Source of the DNA: Planctomycetota bacterium
Lineage (GTDB): Bacteria > Planctomycetota > SZUA-567
Length of the DNA: 53,777 nt
Assembly: GCA_031261425.1 (NCBI GenBank)
Contig: JAISJR010000103.1
Coordinates: 1-53,777, forward strand
Direction: 5' to 3'
Positions 8,681-17,352 of this stretch are shown piece after piece. Positions within the stretch are counted from its first letter, which is position 1, and each line of letters begins with the position of its first letter. Both the position numbers and the translations under genes were made by a program. The notes beneath the pieces are model-generated. The model was not told the origin of the DNA, did not search any database, and was given only the letters and a program-made list of their open reading frames with translations.

Positions 8681-8783
8681 TTTATCTGGTTATCAAAATT
8701 TAACCACCAAGGCGCGCAAGTCGCCGAAGGTTGAAACGCGGACTTCGTGCGCCTTTTTCGCCTTGGTGGTAAATTTCTCAATT
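8681..8783. repeat. Long imperfect palindrome, module B1
   Basis: ATTTAACCACCAAGGCG at one end and CGCCTTGGTGGTAAAT at the other form terminal inverted repeats around about 60 bp with a second pair (GCGCACAAG-like / CTTCGTGCGCC). Nearly identical to 47122-47225. The gap 8501-8946 shows no gene. Confidence 0.85.
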
Positions 8784-8946
8784 TTCTTTACAAAACCTGC
8801 CGCGCGACGCCCGGTCGCATTACATTTTTGTTAAAATAAATTTCTCTGTTCGCGGCAAAATTCCGCCGGTGGTAATTGGCACGGAGAATGTTTGCGATAA
8901 AGACGATTGGTTGATAAATGAAGAAGCAAATTAAGGAGGGTGATTT

Positions 8947-9624
8947 ATGGCGGAGCCGATTTCTTTTCCGAAGGCGGAGCGGTTGTTTTGGTTGGGGCGC
9001 TACACGCAACGGGTTTACGCGGTGTTGCATTTTTTTCGCAAATTTCGCGACGTGATTATTGATGTCGATGCCGGCGCTTATTGCAATTTTTGCGAATTGC
9101 TCGGCATCGAAAATCGCTACGCTTCGAGTAGCGATTTTTTCACGCGGTTTTTGTTCGACCGCGACGACGGCAGTTCGCTCATCGCGGCGCTGATTAGCGC
9201 CCACGACAACGCGCTGGTCTTGCGCGAAGAAATCAAATCGGAAACGCTCGCGTTTATCCAAATGGCGATTGCGCACGTTGACGGTTTGCCGCCGACCGCC
9301 GACGTGCTTCGCTGGCAAATCGTCGGCGATTATATGTTGGCGTTTCTCGGCGCGGTCGAGGAGCGCATTCGCAAACCGCGCGTCCGCGACCTCATCGAAA
9401 TCGGCTGGCATTTGGAATCGTTCGATTTGCATTTGCGGCTGAATTATGCGTATGACCGCTTGCTCGATTTGCGCGGACGGCTTGAACACCGCATCTTGCG
9501 CGAACCGGAAATGTTTGACCGCCAAAAATTCGCCGCGCTGAAAGAAGAAATGACGCTACCGCTTTTCGACAAAAGCCGCGTGTTGACGCTGGTGGGACAA
9601 TTATTCAGAGTGGACAACGGATAA
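8947..9624 (+). CDS. Alpha-E domain protein (DUF403 family)
   Basis: 225 residues, predicted almost wholly helical. ERLFWLGRYTQRV at residues 13-25 is the signature start of alpha-E proteins. These usually sit beside a circularly permuted ATP-grasp enzyme and a transglutaminase-like protein, as here (9831 and 11084), and are predicted to act in making or attaching a peptide tag. It is shorter than many family members (about 310), lacking part of the middle. AAGGAGGG precedes the ATG. Probably the first gene of this module. Confidence 0.8.
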   Translation: MAEPISFPKAERLFWLGRYTQRVYAVLHFFRKFRDVIIDVDAGAYCNFCELLGIENRYASSSDFFTRFLFDRDDGSSLIAALISAHDNALVLREEIKSETLAFIQMAIAHVDGLPPTADVLRWQIVGDYMLAFLGAVEERIRKPRVRDLIEIGWHLESFDLHLRLNYAYDRLLDLRGRLEHRILREPEMFDRQKFAALKEEMTLPLFDKSRVLTLVGQLFRVDNG

Positions 9625-9628
9625 AAAA

Positions 9629-9800
9629 AGAGCAATTAAAAATTAACAATTAACAATTAAAAATTGAGGAGTTTGATTGGTAAATTCGCGAAGAGGGAAA
9701 AGGGAAGAGGGAAGAGGGAAAAGGAGTAAGCAAAACTTTTCCCTTTTCCCTACTCTTTCTCCCCTTTTCCCTTCACTCAACAATTTTTAATTTGTAATTC
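9629..9800. repeat. Nested heptad element (AATTAAC arms around GGGAAAA arms)
   Basis: Left AATTAAA/AATTAAC arm and the beginning of a core (GGAGTTTGATTGGTAAATTCGCGAAG). Then a GGGAAAA/GGGAAGA array, GCAAAACTTTTCCC and its inverted arm. Finally a short AATTTTTAATTTGTAATT arm. One heptad type lies inside another. Confidence 0.8.
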
Positions 9801-9830
9801 TAACGAAGTCATAAAACAAACATAAAACCC

Positions 9831-10643
9831 ATGAAATACGCCACCTACAATTACTCAATCCGCGTGGATTTTCTTCGACCGGTGCATTCGCATTTTTTCC
9901 TGTTGCGATGCACGCCGTCGCACAACGCGGCGCAACACGTCGTGCGGGAAAAGTGCCGCGTGGACGGCGCGCGGCTGACGCGCGGCAAAGACGGTTTCGG
10001 CAATTTGGTTCATTCCGGCGCGTGGCTCGCGGCGCACGACTCGTTTGAAGTGCAAACGAGCGGCGAAGTGCAATTGATGAACGAATACCGTTTGCCGGAC
10101 GCCGCGCCGAACCGCTTGTATTTATATCCGTCCGCTTACACGCAACCCGACCATAAAATGACGCAATTGCTCAAAACGGCGGCGCTTGAAAAAGGCGACG
10201 CGCCGGCGGTGATTATCGAAAAATTGTGCGCGCTGGTGCGGCGGGAAATGGACTATGCGGCGAACAGCACGACGAACGCGACCACGGCGGCGGCGGCGTT
10301 AGCCGAAGGTCGCGGCGTGTGTCAGGATTTCGCGCATCTATTGATTGCGTGGGCGCGGCTCGCCGGCGTCTTGGCGCGATATGCGGTCGGTTTTATCGAA
10401 GGCGAAGGCAACACCCATGCGTGGGTGGAATTTTATGACCGGAACTGTTGGCTCGCCGTGGACCCGACGCACAACCGTTTTATCGACACCGGCTACATTA
10501 AACTCGCGCACGGACGCGACTACGAGGACTGTTCGATTGAGCGCGGCATTTTCGCCGGCGCCGCCGAACAAAAATTAACGGTGAATTTGTCGGTCGGCAT
10601 GCGCGATTATTTTCTCGGCTGGGGGAGTCGCGAGAGCAATTAA
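9831..10643 (+). CDS. Transglutaminase-like cysteine protease-fold protein
   Basis: 270 residues. The N-terminal about 85 residues form the beta region usual for bacterial transglutaminase-like proteins. The catalytic triad is visible: Cys in GRGVCQDFAHLLIAWAR, His in NTHAWVEF and Asp in AVDPTHNRF. Such proteins hydrolyse or transfer amides. With the alpha-E and ATP-grasp partners the job is probably cleavage or transfer of a small peptide. No ribosome site is seen before the ATG, which lies 30 bp beyond a heptad element. Confidence 0.85.
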   Translation: MKYATYNYSIRVDFLRPVHSHFFLLRCTPSHNAAQHVVREKCRVDGARLTRGKDGFGNLVHSGAWLAAHDSFEVQTSGEVQLMNEYRLPDAAPNRLYLYPSAYTQPDHKMTQLLKTAALEKGDAPAVIIEKLCALVRREMDYAANSTTNATTAAAALAEGRGVCQDFAHLLIAWARLAGVLARYAVGFIEGEGNTHAWVEFYDRNCWLAVDPTHNRFIDTGYIKLAHGRDYEDCSIERGIFAGAAEQKLTVNLSVGMRDYFLGWGSRESN

Positions 10644-10677
10644 AAACTCACGAATTAGATTCGTCTAATAATCTCCG

Positions 10678-10735
10678 CTAATCGCGCTGAAAGCGCGAAA
10701 CATATTAGCCCAGTGCGAGCGGCACGCTCTACCGC
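10678..10735. repeat. Module D fragment
   Basis: CGCTGAAAGCGCGAAACATATTAGCCCAG and a hairpin-like GCGAGCGGCACGCTCTACCGCCGC. The same AACATATTAGCCCAG segment recurs at 10949-11040 (inverted) and 53630-53703. Confidence 0.65.
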
Positions 10736-10750
10736 CGCGACGCGCGGCAA

Positions 10751-10923
10751 ATTTTATTCCCCTCTACGGAGGGGTGGCAGTCCGGCGCGGTTTGCCGGAC
10801 TGACGGGGTGGTTTTTCGCGTTGTCCCAGATTTCGTAGCGCGATTCTGGGATATAACGGCAACCACCCCGTCAGGCGAGATAGAACGTTTCGCCTGCCAC
10901 CCCTCCGTAGAGGGGAATAAAAT
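10751..10923. mobile_element. MITE-like element with 30-bp terminal inverted repeats (copy 1)
   Basis: ATTTTATTCCCCTCTACGGA... at the left is matched by ...TCCGTAGAGGGGAATAAAAT at the right. Inside lie GACGGGGTGGTT / AACCACCCCGTC and CCCAGA.../...TCTGGG inverted pairs. It has no coding capacity. Related copies are at 21035-21097 (right end only) and 52159-52330. No target-site duplication is obvious. Confidence 0.75.
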
Positions 10924-10948
10924 CGGATGGCGCTCCGCGCCGTCTTTA

Positions 10949-11040
10949 CCCAGGGTGGCGCGGCTGATAGAGCATCGCCGCTTACCCTGGGCTAATATGT
11001 TTCGCGCTACGGGACTGCGTCCCTTTCAGCGCGACTGTCG
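10949..11040. repeat. Module D (CCCAGGGTGGCG...GGGCTAATATGTTTCGC)
   Basis: Inverted pair ACCCAGGGTGGCG / CGCTTACCCTGGG around GATAGAGC, then CTAATATGTTTCGCGC and a GGGACTGCGTCCC palindrome. The copy at 53630-53703 is in reverse orientation. Confidence 0.7.
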
Positions 11041-11083
11041 GAATGATTTAGCAAAATAATTCTCTTAACCAAATGGTAATCAA

Positions 11084-12418
11084 ATGGAGACGCTCATTGA
11101 CCAACGCGACGCGGTGAACCAATGGCTGGCGCGCTACGGCGTGCGTTTTGGCGTGTATAAAGGCGGCGTGTTTCACGAACAATTGTTTCCGTTCGACCCG
11201 GTGCCGCGCGTCATTCCCGCCGCCGAGTGGCGATTTTTAGAAAAAGGGCTGACGCAACGCGCCCGCGCCCTCAACGAATTTTTGCTCGATATTTACGGCG
11301 CCAAACGCATCGTCCGCGACGGCGTCATCGCCGAAGAATTTATTTACGCCGCCAAGGGTTATCTGCCGCAATGCGAAAACCTCCTCCCGCCCGGCAAGGT
11401 CTATAACCACATTTCCGGCATCGACCTCGTGCAAGCCGCCGACGGCGCGTGGGTGGTGTTGGAAGACAATTTGCGCATTCCGTCCGGCGCGTCGTATCCG
11501 ATTATCGCCCGCACCGTAACGCGCAAGGTTTCGCCCGCGACCTTTGAGCACCGCGAAATCGCCGACAACCGCAATTATCCGGCGCTGTTGCAATTGATGC
11601 TCGACCATTTCAACGTCGGCAACGGCTTGACGGTAATTTTCACGCCGGGGCGCTACAATTCGGCGTTTTTTGAACATTCGTTTCTCGCGGAAAAAACCGG
11701 CGCGACGCTGGCGTTCGCCGGCGATTTAATCGTCGAAGACGAACAAGTATTTTACAAAGGATTGTTCAACGAACGGCAACGGGTCGGCGCGATTTACCGC
11801 CGCGTCGCGGACGAATTTTTAGACCCGCTGGCGTTTGACCGCAATTCTCTGCTCGGCGTGCCGAACCTGATGCGGGCTTACGCCAAAGGCAACGTCGCCG
11901 TCATCAACGCGCCGGGCAACGGCATCGCCGACGACAAAGGGTTATGTTATTTCGTGCCGAAAATGATTGAGTATTACCTCGCCGAAAAGCCGTTGTTGCC
12001 GAACGCGCCGACGTATCTGCCGTTTTATCCCGACGACCGTAAATACGTGTTGGCAAATTTGGCGAAATTGGTCGTCAAAGACGTGGCGGAAGCCGGCGGT
12101 TACGGCGTGCTGTTCGGGCGCGATTTGGACGCGGCGCAATTGGACGACATTTCGCGCCTGATTGCCGCCGAACCGCGCCGGTGGATTGCGCAGGAAGTGA
12201 TTGAATTTCGCGACTTGGAAGTGTTGGCGGACGACGGCGAGAAACGCGGCAAGCGCAAAGCCGATTTACGGGCGTTTGTGCTATACGGCGACGAAGTGAA
12301 AGTGTGGAAAAGCGGCTTGACGCGCTACGCCTTTCATCCGCATTCTTACGTCGTCAACTCGTCGCAAGGCGGCGGCTTCAAAGACACGTGGGTGGAGAAA
12401 GAGGTCGGTGGGCAGTGA
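11084..12418 (+). CDS. Circularly permuted ATP-grasp type 2 protein
   Basis: 444 residues, matching the bacterial family paired with alpha-E proteins. Visible signatures are VYNHISGIDLVQ, EDNLRIPSGASYP (residues about 126-139), TPGRYNSAFFEHSFLA, VINAPGNGIADDKG and KDVAEAGGYGVLFG. The family is predicted to use ATP to form peptide or amide bonds. The set alpha-E, transglutaminase, ATP-grasp is complete, but here 440 bp of repeats separate the last two genes. The end runs into a CAGTGGG heptad array, giving the tail EVGGQ. Confidence 0.85.
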   Translation: METLIDQRDAVNQWLARYGVRFGVYKGGVFHEQLFPFDPVPRVIPAAEWRFLEKGLTQRARALNEFLLDIYGAKRIVRDGVIAEEFIYAAKGYLPQCENLLPPGKVYNHISGIDLVQAADGAWVVLEDNLRIPSGASYPIIARTVTRKVSPATFEHREIADNRNYPALLQLMLDHFNVGNGLTVIFTPGRYNSAFFEHSFLAEKTGATLAFAGDLIVEDEQVFYKGLFNERQRVGAIYRRVADEFLDPLAFDRNSLLGVPNLMRAYAKGNVAVINAPGNGIADDKGLCYFVPKMIEYYLAEKPLLPNAPTYLPFYPDDRKYVLANLAKLVVKDVAEAGGYGVLFGRDLDAAQLDDISRLIAAEPRRWIAQEVIEFRDLEVLADDGEKRGKRKADLRAFVLYGDEVKVWKSGLTRYAFHPHSYVVNSSQGGGFKDTWVEKEVGGQ

Positions 12419-12567
12419 ACGGTGGGCAGTGGACAGTGAGCAGTGAGCAGTGGACAGTGAGCAGTGGACAGTTGTGGAGTTTTATTTTCAAACCCGCAAG
12501 CGCCTAACTGACTACTGCTCACTGCTCACTGCTCACTGCCCACTGACAACTGCCCACTGTCCACTGC
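12406..12567. repeat. Heptad element, CAGTGAG/CAGTGGG-type arms
   Basis: About nine units (CAGTGAA, CAGTGGA, CAGTGAG) reach the core TGTGGAGTTTTATTTTCAAACCCGCAAGCGCC, followed by about ten inverted units (CACTGCT, CACTGCC, CAACTGC). The left arm encodes the end of the ATP-grasp gene and the right arm reaches the stop of the next gene. Confidence 0.9.
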
Positions 12568-13497
12568 TCACGAATACTGCACCAACCGATAGACGAGCGT
12601 GTTTTGGCTGACCAACGGGCGTTGGTGGGAAAAGAAAATTTCGCCGCGCGCCGGCGCGTAAATTTCGTCCAACGTCGAGCCGTCATACGGGTCGATGATT
12701 TCCGCCAGCAGTTCGCGTTCGTTCACATAGTCGCCGGAAAAACGGCGCCGCCGCAACATCCCGCCGCGCCGCGAAGTCAAATGGTGAAAATCCTCTTCTT
12801 TGATGACGCGCGACACGTAGCCGTCGTGGGTCTCGTAGCGAATCAATTCGTTGCGATGTAAAAAGCGCAAAATCGCCTGCCACGCCTGCCGCGCCGTTCG
12901 CTCGTTAATGTTCTCGGTGTCGCCGGAATACAGCGAATAAGCGTTGGTGCCGAAAATTTGCCAACTGTAATTTAACAGCGTCGTGTCAAACGCCGTCGGC
13001 GCGCGCAACAACACATACGGCAAGCCGAATTCCCGCGCTTGCGCCAAATCCTGATAGCCGGTGTCAATCACGCGGATATGCGGAATCAAATCGCCCTGCA
13101 AATAAAAACTCGACAATTGAATTCCGAGCGGATAATTTTTGACGATGTCAAACAGCGCCGCCGCGATGCGTTGCGTGGTTTCGCCCTTGTCGTAGCCCGG
13201 AAACATCCGGTTGATGTCGGTGTTGTCCATCGCCCAAAAACGTTTGCTGACGTTCATCGAAAAATGATTAGCCGTCGGAATGACCAAAATTTCGCCGCGC
13301 GGTTCGAGGCGTCCGGCGCGTTCCAGTTCCGCTAAATTTTTGACGACTTGCGAGCAGATGTATTGCTGTTGAATTTCGTCGCCGCGGAGCGACCCGACAA
13401 TCGCCGCTCGCGGCGCGCCCGCGCCGAAGCGGTAGCCGATAATCTGAAAATTATGGCGATACGGCGACTTTAAGTCGAAAAGGATTTCGCGTTTCAT
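12568..13497 (-). CDS. AstE/AspA-like (succinylglutamate desuccinylase family) protein lacking zinc histidines
   Basis: 309 residues, the same length as its upstream neighbour (13603-14532) and aligned throughout. The family is zinc-dependent amide hydrolases using HxxE plus a later His. Here the first motif reads LRGDE (Arg38 where His is expected, Glu41 kept) and the second reads GIQLSSF where the neighbour has VIDVHSS. Catalytic zinc binding is therefore doubtful. The other segments, including [21 protein letters not shown], are well kept, so a conserved non-catalytic or altered role is more likely than decay. The ATG at 13497 is chosen; readings from further upstream begin in a heptad array. 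Confidence 0.75.
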   Translation of the reverse strand: MKREILFDLKSPYRHNFQIIGYRFGAGAPRAAIVGSLRGDEIQQQYICSQVVKNLAELERAGRLEPRGEILVIPTANHFSMNVSKRFWAMDNTDINRMFPGYDKGETTQRIAAALFDIVKNYPLGIQLSSFYLQGDLIPHIRVIDTGYQDLAQAREFGLPYVLLRAPTAFDTTLLNYSWQIFGTNAYSLYSGDTENINERTARQAWQAILRFLHRNELIRYETHDGYVSRVIKEEDFHHLTSRRGGMLRRRRFSGDYVNERELLAEIIDPYDGSTLDEIYAPARGEIFFSHQRPLVSQNTLVYRLVQYS

Positions 13498-13532
13498 ATT
13501 TGGTCTCGGTTGCAATTTTTTCCGCCCATCAA

Positions 13533-13612
13533 TCACTGCCCACTGCTCACTGCCCATTGCCCATTGCCCACTGCCCACTGCCCACTGCCCACTGCTCACT
13601 GCTCACTGCCCG
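13533..13612. repeat. Heptad array (CACTGCC type), one arm
   Basis: About eleven head-to-tail CACTGCC/CATTGCC/CACTGCT units. They separate the two AstE-like genes and encode the last three residues (SGQ) of the upstream gene. No core or opposite arm is present. Confidence 0.85.
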
Positions 13613-14532
13613 CTGTAAATCCGCGCGATGAGCGACCCTTCATAGACCAACGGGAAAGTCCGCAAAGTGAATAAAAAACCATCGACCGGCGCCCGCACAT
13701 TTTGCAGAACTTTCCCTTCTAACGGGCTGACGATGCGGCAGAGTTCGTCGCCGGCGCGGACGCGGCGGGAATGTTCGACCGCCGGAATAATCACGCCGGA
13801 AGTGTCGGCGTTGATGTAGGCGACTTCGCCGCCGGTCGAAAGGAGCGGCGCGGAAATTTCGCGCGGACGCGCGCCGGTCCACATTCCCAATTCCGCCAGC
13901 AAATTAAACAGTCCGTCAACGAGCCGATTGCCGTAGTCGAGCGTGATGCGCATCCCGATGCCCATTTCGACGACGAGCGTTTTCGTGCCGATGGAGTTGA
14001 GCGAGTGCGCCAGCGTCGAGCGCAACACGGTGTTGGCTTCGTGCACCCAGATAAAATCGGTGTTCAGTAGTCGCGCGAACGGCACGAGCGCGGCGGCGGA
14101 GTCGATGTTGACGCGGACTTGCATCACTTCCGCGAGAAAGATGTTGCTCGAATGAACGTCGATGACGGCGGTGGCGCCCGCGAGGTCTTTGATGATTTTA
14201 TGCGCGGTGTTTTCGATGAGGTGACCGTTGATTTCGCCGGGGAAAATCCGGTTCATATCGAGGTCGAAAGTCGGGAAGCCGCGCGTCAGCGAGTCGATGC
14301 CGAGGGGATTGAGCGCCGGATAAATTTCGACGCTCCCGCTTAACGCCGATAAATTCGCGTTGAGACGGCGCGCCAATTCAAAGCAGACGTATTGCCCTTC
14401 GAGTTCGTCGCCGTGCGTGCCGGTAACGACGCACAAGCGTTTGCCGTCCGCGGGTTGACCGGCGATGACGTTCTTGTGAATCTCAAATTTTTCGCCGACC
14501 GGCAACTCTTCGGCAACAATGGTTTTAATCAT
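13603..14532 (-). CDS. Succinylglutamate desuccinylase/aspartoacylase family hydrolase
   Basis: 309 residues. [11 protein letters not shown] at residues 38-48 supplies His40 and Glu43, and [14 protein letters not shown] gives the third zinc ligand; [15 protein letters not shown] matches the substrate-binding NRxFPG segment. The enzyme should remove an acyl group from an amino acid or related amide. The true substrate is not evident, as no arginine-succinyl pathway gene is nearby. It lies upstream of a paralogue lacking the histidines. Both point towards the ATP-grasp module. There is no clear ribosome site before the ATG at 14532. Confidence 0.8.
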   Translation of the reverse strand: MIKTIVAEELPVGEKFEIHKNVIAGQPADGKRLCVVTGTHGDELEGQYVCFELARRLNANLSALSGSVEIYPALNPLGIDSLTRGFPTFDLDMNRIFPGEINGHLIENTAHKIIKDLAGATAVIDVHSSNIFLAEVMQVRVNIDSAAALVPFARLLNTDFIWVHEANTVLRSTLAHSLNSIGTKTLVVEMGIGMRITLDYGNRLVDGLFNLLAELGMWTGARPREISAPLLSTGGEVAYINADTSGVIIPAVEHSRRVRAGDELCRIVSPLEGKVLQNVRAPVDGFLFTLRTFPLVYEGSLIARIYSGQ

Positions 14533-14620
14533 AGCGGGCGCCGTTTGCGGAATGGGATGCGCGGAGTTTATCGACCGGCGCGCGACAAAATCAAACAAAT
14601 TATTCGACTCTTATTCTTCA

Positions 14621-14705
14621 TCTATGGAGGGGAATAAAATCGGAGATTTATTAAAAATATAAAACTCCATACCTTTCACCTTTTCCCTAACCTCTTTTCC
14701 CTCAA
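14621..14705. repeat. Repeat fragment before the cold-shock gene
   Basis: A GGAGGGGAATAAAATCGGAG piece matching the end of the MITE-like element is followed by a core-like TTTATTAAAAATATAAAACTCC and a TTTCACC/TTTTCCC arm. It looks like a fusion of remnants of the two repeat types. Confidence 0.5.
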
Positions 14706-14859
14706 TAAAAAAAATTATTTTTTTTCTGGCAATTGGCGCGGCGGCGCGTATTATCCCGAAATTGTGTATGGCGGGAAAGGTTGGTCTCCGGGCTTTTTCC
14801 GTCTTTTTGAATCGGAGAGTGGAAAACCCCGCGAGGGGTGCGCAACGAAGGAGATACCA

Positions 14860-15063
14860 GTGGCTAGTGGCAAAGTGAAGTGGTTCAACAATCAAAAGGG
14901 TTACGGTTTCATCGTCCCGGATGATGGCGGCAAGGACCTGTTTGTTCATCACAGCGCGATTTTGATGGACGGGTTCAAAACTCTGAAAGATGACCAAGCC
15001 GTCACCTATGACGCGGCAGAAGGCAAAAAAGGTCCGGAAGCGACCAATGTCCGCCCGCTCTAA
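14860..15063 (+). CDS. Cold-shock domain protein (CspA family)
   Basis: 67 residues from the GTG at 14860, which has AAGGAG six bases upstream. An in-frame ATG at 14764 would add an unrelated 32 residues and is rejected. RNA-binding motifs RNP1 (KGYGFI) and RNP2 (LFVHHSAI) are intact, with WF at the start of strand 1. The protein binds single-stranded RNA/DNA and helps translation at low temperature or during growth. The G/C-rich leader (14833-14846, CCCCGCGAGGGG) can form a hairpin just before the ribosome site. A terminator follows directly. Confidence 0.93.
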   Translation: MASGKVKWFNNQKGYGFIVPDDGGKDLFVHHSAILMDGFKTLKDDQAVTYDAAEGKKGPEATNVRPL

Positions 15064-15084
15064 TTTTCGTGATTGCGAACTAAC

Positions 15085-15117
15085 AAAAAACGCCCGACAA
15101 GTTCGGGCGTTTTTTTT
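15085..15117 (+). terminator. Rho-independent terminator after the cold-shock gene
   Basis: AAAAAACGCCCGA / TCGGGCGTTTTTTT hairpin with a T tract, 22 bp after the stop codon. Confidence 0.9.
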
Positions 15118-15296
15118 ATGGAAGCGCGACATTTTTCAATTCCCCCGGCAACGCTAAACTCCGCCTCCCCCAATCATATCACGATGAAATCCGCGCCTTT
15201 TTCTCCCGCCGCGTTTGGGCTTTTACCGTTTCCGCGTAACATCGCCGTCCGTTGGCGAACGCCCGTTGGCGAAATTTCCGAAGCAAGGATAACCGA

Positions 15297-17252
15297 ATGA
15301 AAAACAACACGAAAATCGGCGTGGCGTTGATTCTTTTTATCGCCTCGTCGTTAGCGGTGTTGGCGCTGGCGGTTTTTACGTGGCTGGCGGTCGGCGACTA
15401 CGCCAACCGTGAAGAGCATCTTATCGTCGAACGGATGAAAACGGTCGCGCAAGCCGCCGCGATGCTCGTCTCGCCGGAGCAACTCGCCTCCTATCGTTCC
15501 CCCGCCGATATGCAACGCTCCGACTACCGGCAATTGCATGAAAAACTACATTCTTTCGCCGAGACCCTGAACATCAAATACGTTTATTTTTTGCGTCCGG
15601 CGGGCGGAACGAAAATCCAATACATTATCGACAACGACTACGACCCCGCGACGCGGGTCAACTTGGCGACGCCGCCGGTAGATTATTTGCTTGAGAACGG
15701 CGAGGATACCGGCGCTTTTGCCGCTTTTGCCGGTCAAACGGTTGCCACGTCGATTGGCGAATACACCGCCGGGTGGAACGGTTTGGCTTCGGCTTACGCG
15801 CCGGTGTTCGACGCTGGCGGTAAAATTATCGCCGCCGCCGGCGTGGACTTGGACGACACCCAAATTATCGCGGTGCGACAACGAACGCAGATTTTTACCG
15901 GCGCGCTAATTGTTTTATTTATCTTGGCGCTCGTCAGCGGCGGGGTTTCGATGCGCGAATTAAGCCGCGCCGAGCGCCGCGCCAAAACCGCCAGCGTTGC
16001 CAAATCCGCGTTTTTGGCGCGAATGAGCCACGAGATTCGCACGCCGATGAACGCGATAGTCGGAATGAGCGAACTGGCGCGGCGCGAATACGGGACGCCG
16101 CAGGGCTTGGAACGCATCGACGACATCCAAGCGTCCGGCGCGAATTTGCTGGCGATTATCAACGACATTTTGGACTTCTCGAAAATCGAAGCCGGCGGTC
16201 TCACCGTCAACCGCGCCCCTTACAACATCGCCTCCGTCTTCAACGACGCGCGCCGCATTACCGAAAGCCGCCTCGGCGAAAAACCGTTAAAATTCACCTT
16301 CGCCGCCGCGCCGGAAATCCCCGCGCGTCTGCTTGGCGACGCGGTGCGCGTCCGCCAAATTTTGCTCAATCTTTTGTCCAACGCGGTGAAATACACGCCG
16401 CAGGGGTTTGTGAAATTTTCCGCCGATTGCGAGTTTATCGAACCGAAAGTCGCGCCTCTCGATGTTGCGTGTCCCGACGTTGCGCGTCTTGACGTTGCGC
16501 GTCCCGACGGTGCGCACGTTGCGCGTCCTAACGCCGTGCGCTTGACTTTCACCGTCGAGGACAGCGGCATCGGCATCAAAGAAAGCGACCTGCCGAAACT
16601 GTTCGGCGAATTCAAGCGGTTTGACGGCAATAATAACGCGAGCATCGAAGGCACCGGTTTGGGCTTGTCGATTGCCCGCAATCTCTGCCGCGCGATGGGC
16701 GGCGACATCGCCGTAACCAGCATTTATCATCACGGCTCGACTTTTACCGCCACGATTATGCAGGAATATGAAGACCGCCGCCCGCTCGGCGACATTTCCC
16801 GCCAAAGCGTCGCGCCGGCGAATCCAAGCGATTCCGTGCGCTTCTTCGCGCCGGCGGCGCGGGTGTTGGTGGTCGATGACATCGCGACGAATCTAAAAGT
16901 CGCCAAAGGGTTGCTCGCGGATTACCGGATGCAAATCGACACTTGTTTGAGCGGGGCGGACGCCGTCGCGCTGGCGCGCAAGAACGAATACGATTTGATT
17001 TTTATGGACCATATGATGCCGGAGATGGACGGCGTCGAAGCGACAAAATTGATTCGCGAAAACGAGAGCGGGCGGGCGCGGCGACTGCCGGTTATCGCGC
17101 TGACCGCCAACGCGGTCAGCGGCATGCGCGAGATGTTTCTGGCGAGCGGCTTCAACGACTTTTTGAGCAAGCCGATTGATACGACAAAACTGAGCGACAT
17201 CCTCGAACAGTGGTTGCCGCCGGCAAAGCGGGTAAAAAATGGCGACGGTTAA
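15297..17252 (+). CDS. Hybrid sensor histidine kinase with C-terminal receiver domain
   Basis: 651 residues. Two transmembrane helices (about 8-29 and 203-223) bound a periplasmic sensor region of PAS/Cache-like layout. The H-box SHEIRTPMNAIVGM, N-box NLLSNAVKYTPQG, G1 VEDSGIGI and G2 EGTGLGLSIA show an active kinase. The C-terminal receiver has VLVVDD, phospho-acceptor Asp in DLIFMDHMMPEMDG, and Lys in FLSKPID. About 30 residues of a 5-residue tandem repeat interrupt the ATPase domain between the N and G1 boxes. No output regulator is adjacent. The ligand is unknown. The ATG at 15297 follows AAGCAAGGAT. Confidence 0.9.
   Translation: MKNNTKIGVALILFIASSLAVLALAVFTWLAVGDYANREEHLIVERMKTVAQAAAMLVSPEQLASYRSPADMQRSDYRQLHEKLHSFAETLNIKYVYFLRPAGGTKIQYIIDNDYDPATRVNLATPPVDYLLENGEDTGAFAAFAGQTVATSIGEYTAGWNGLASAYAPVFDAGGKIIAAAGVDLDDTQIIAVRQRTQIFTGALIVLFILALVSGGVSMRELSRAERRAKTASVAKSAFLARMSHEIRTPMNAIVGMSELARREYGTPQGLERIDDIQASGANLLAIINDILDFSKIEAGGLTVNRAPYNIASVFNDARRITESRLGEKPLKFTFAAAPEIPARLLGDAVRVRQILLNLLSNAVKYTPQGFVKFSADCEFIEPKVAPLDVACPDVARLDVARPDGAHVARPNAVRLTFTVEDSGIGIKESDLPKLFGEFKRFDGNNNASIEGTGLGLSIARNLCRAMGGDIAVTSIYHHGSTFTATIMQEYEDRRPLGDISRQSVAPANPSDSVRFFAPAARVLVVDDIATNLKVAKGLLADYRMQIDTCLSGADAVALARKNEYDLIFMDHMMPEMDGVEATKLIRENESGRARRLPVIALTANAVSGMREMFLASGFNDFLSKPIDTTKLSDILEQWLPPAKRVKNGDG
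16449..16532. repeat. 15-bp tandem repeat inside the kinase ATPase domain
   Basis: Five full units like GTTGCGCGTCCCGAC plus one 9-bp unit encode VAPLD, VACPD, VARLD, VARPD, GAH, VARPN. All are in frame, between the N-box and the G1 box. Confidence 0.85.
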
Positions 17253-17257
17253 GAATC

Positions 17258-17282
17258 GGTGAGCAGTGGGCAATGGGCAGAG
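17258..17282. repeat. Short CAGTGGG-type heptad remnant
   Basis: GGTGAGCAGTGGGCAATGGGCAGAG follows the kinase stop codon. Only one arm is present. Confidence 0.6.
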
Positions 17283-17352
17283 TAACCGCCGGCAGTCGGC
17301 TAATCAACGTTACGAATACTGCGCCGACCGGTAGCGGCGGTTGACGGTTAAA

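Noticed and set aside
12406-12567. CRISPR-like array
   Set aside because: Repeats are 7 bp with no unique spacers and appear as inverted arms around a core; no cas genes.
13498-13599. [16 protein letters not shown]-terminus on the AstE-like protein
   Set aside because: It is a translation of the CACTGCC heptad array; homology with the neighbour starts at the ATG at 13497.
14764-14859. Longer cold-shock protein from an upstream ATG
   Set aside because: The extra 32 residues are unlike the family, and the GTG at 14860 has an ideal AAGGAG.
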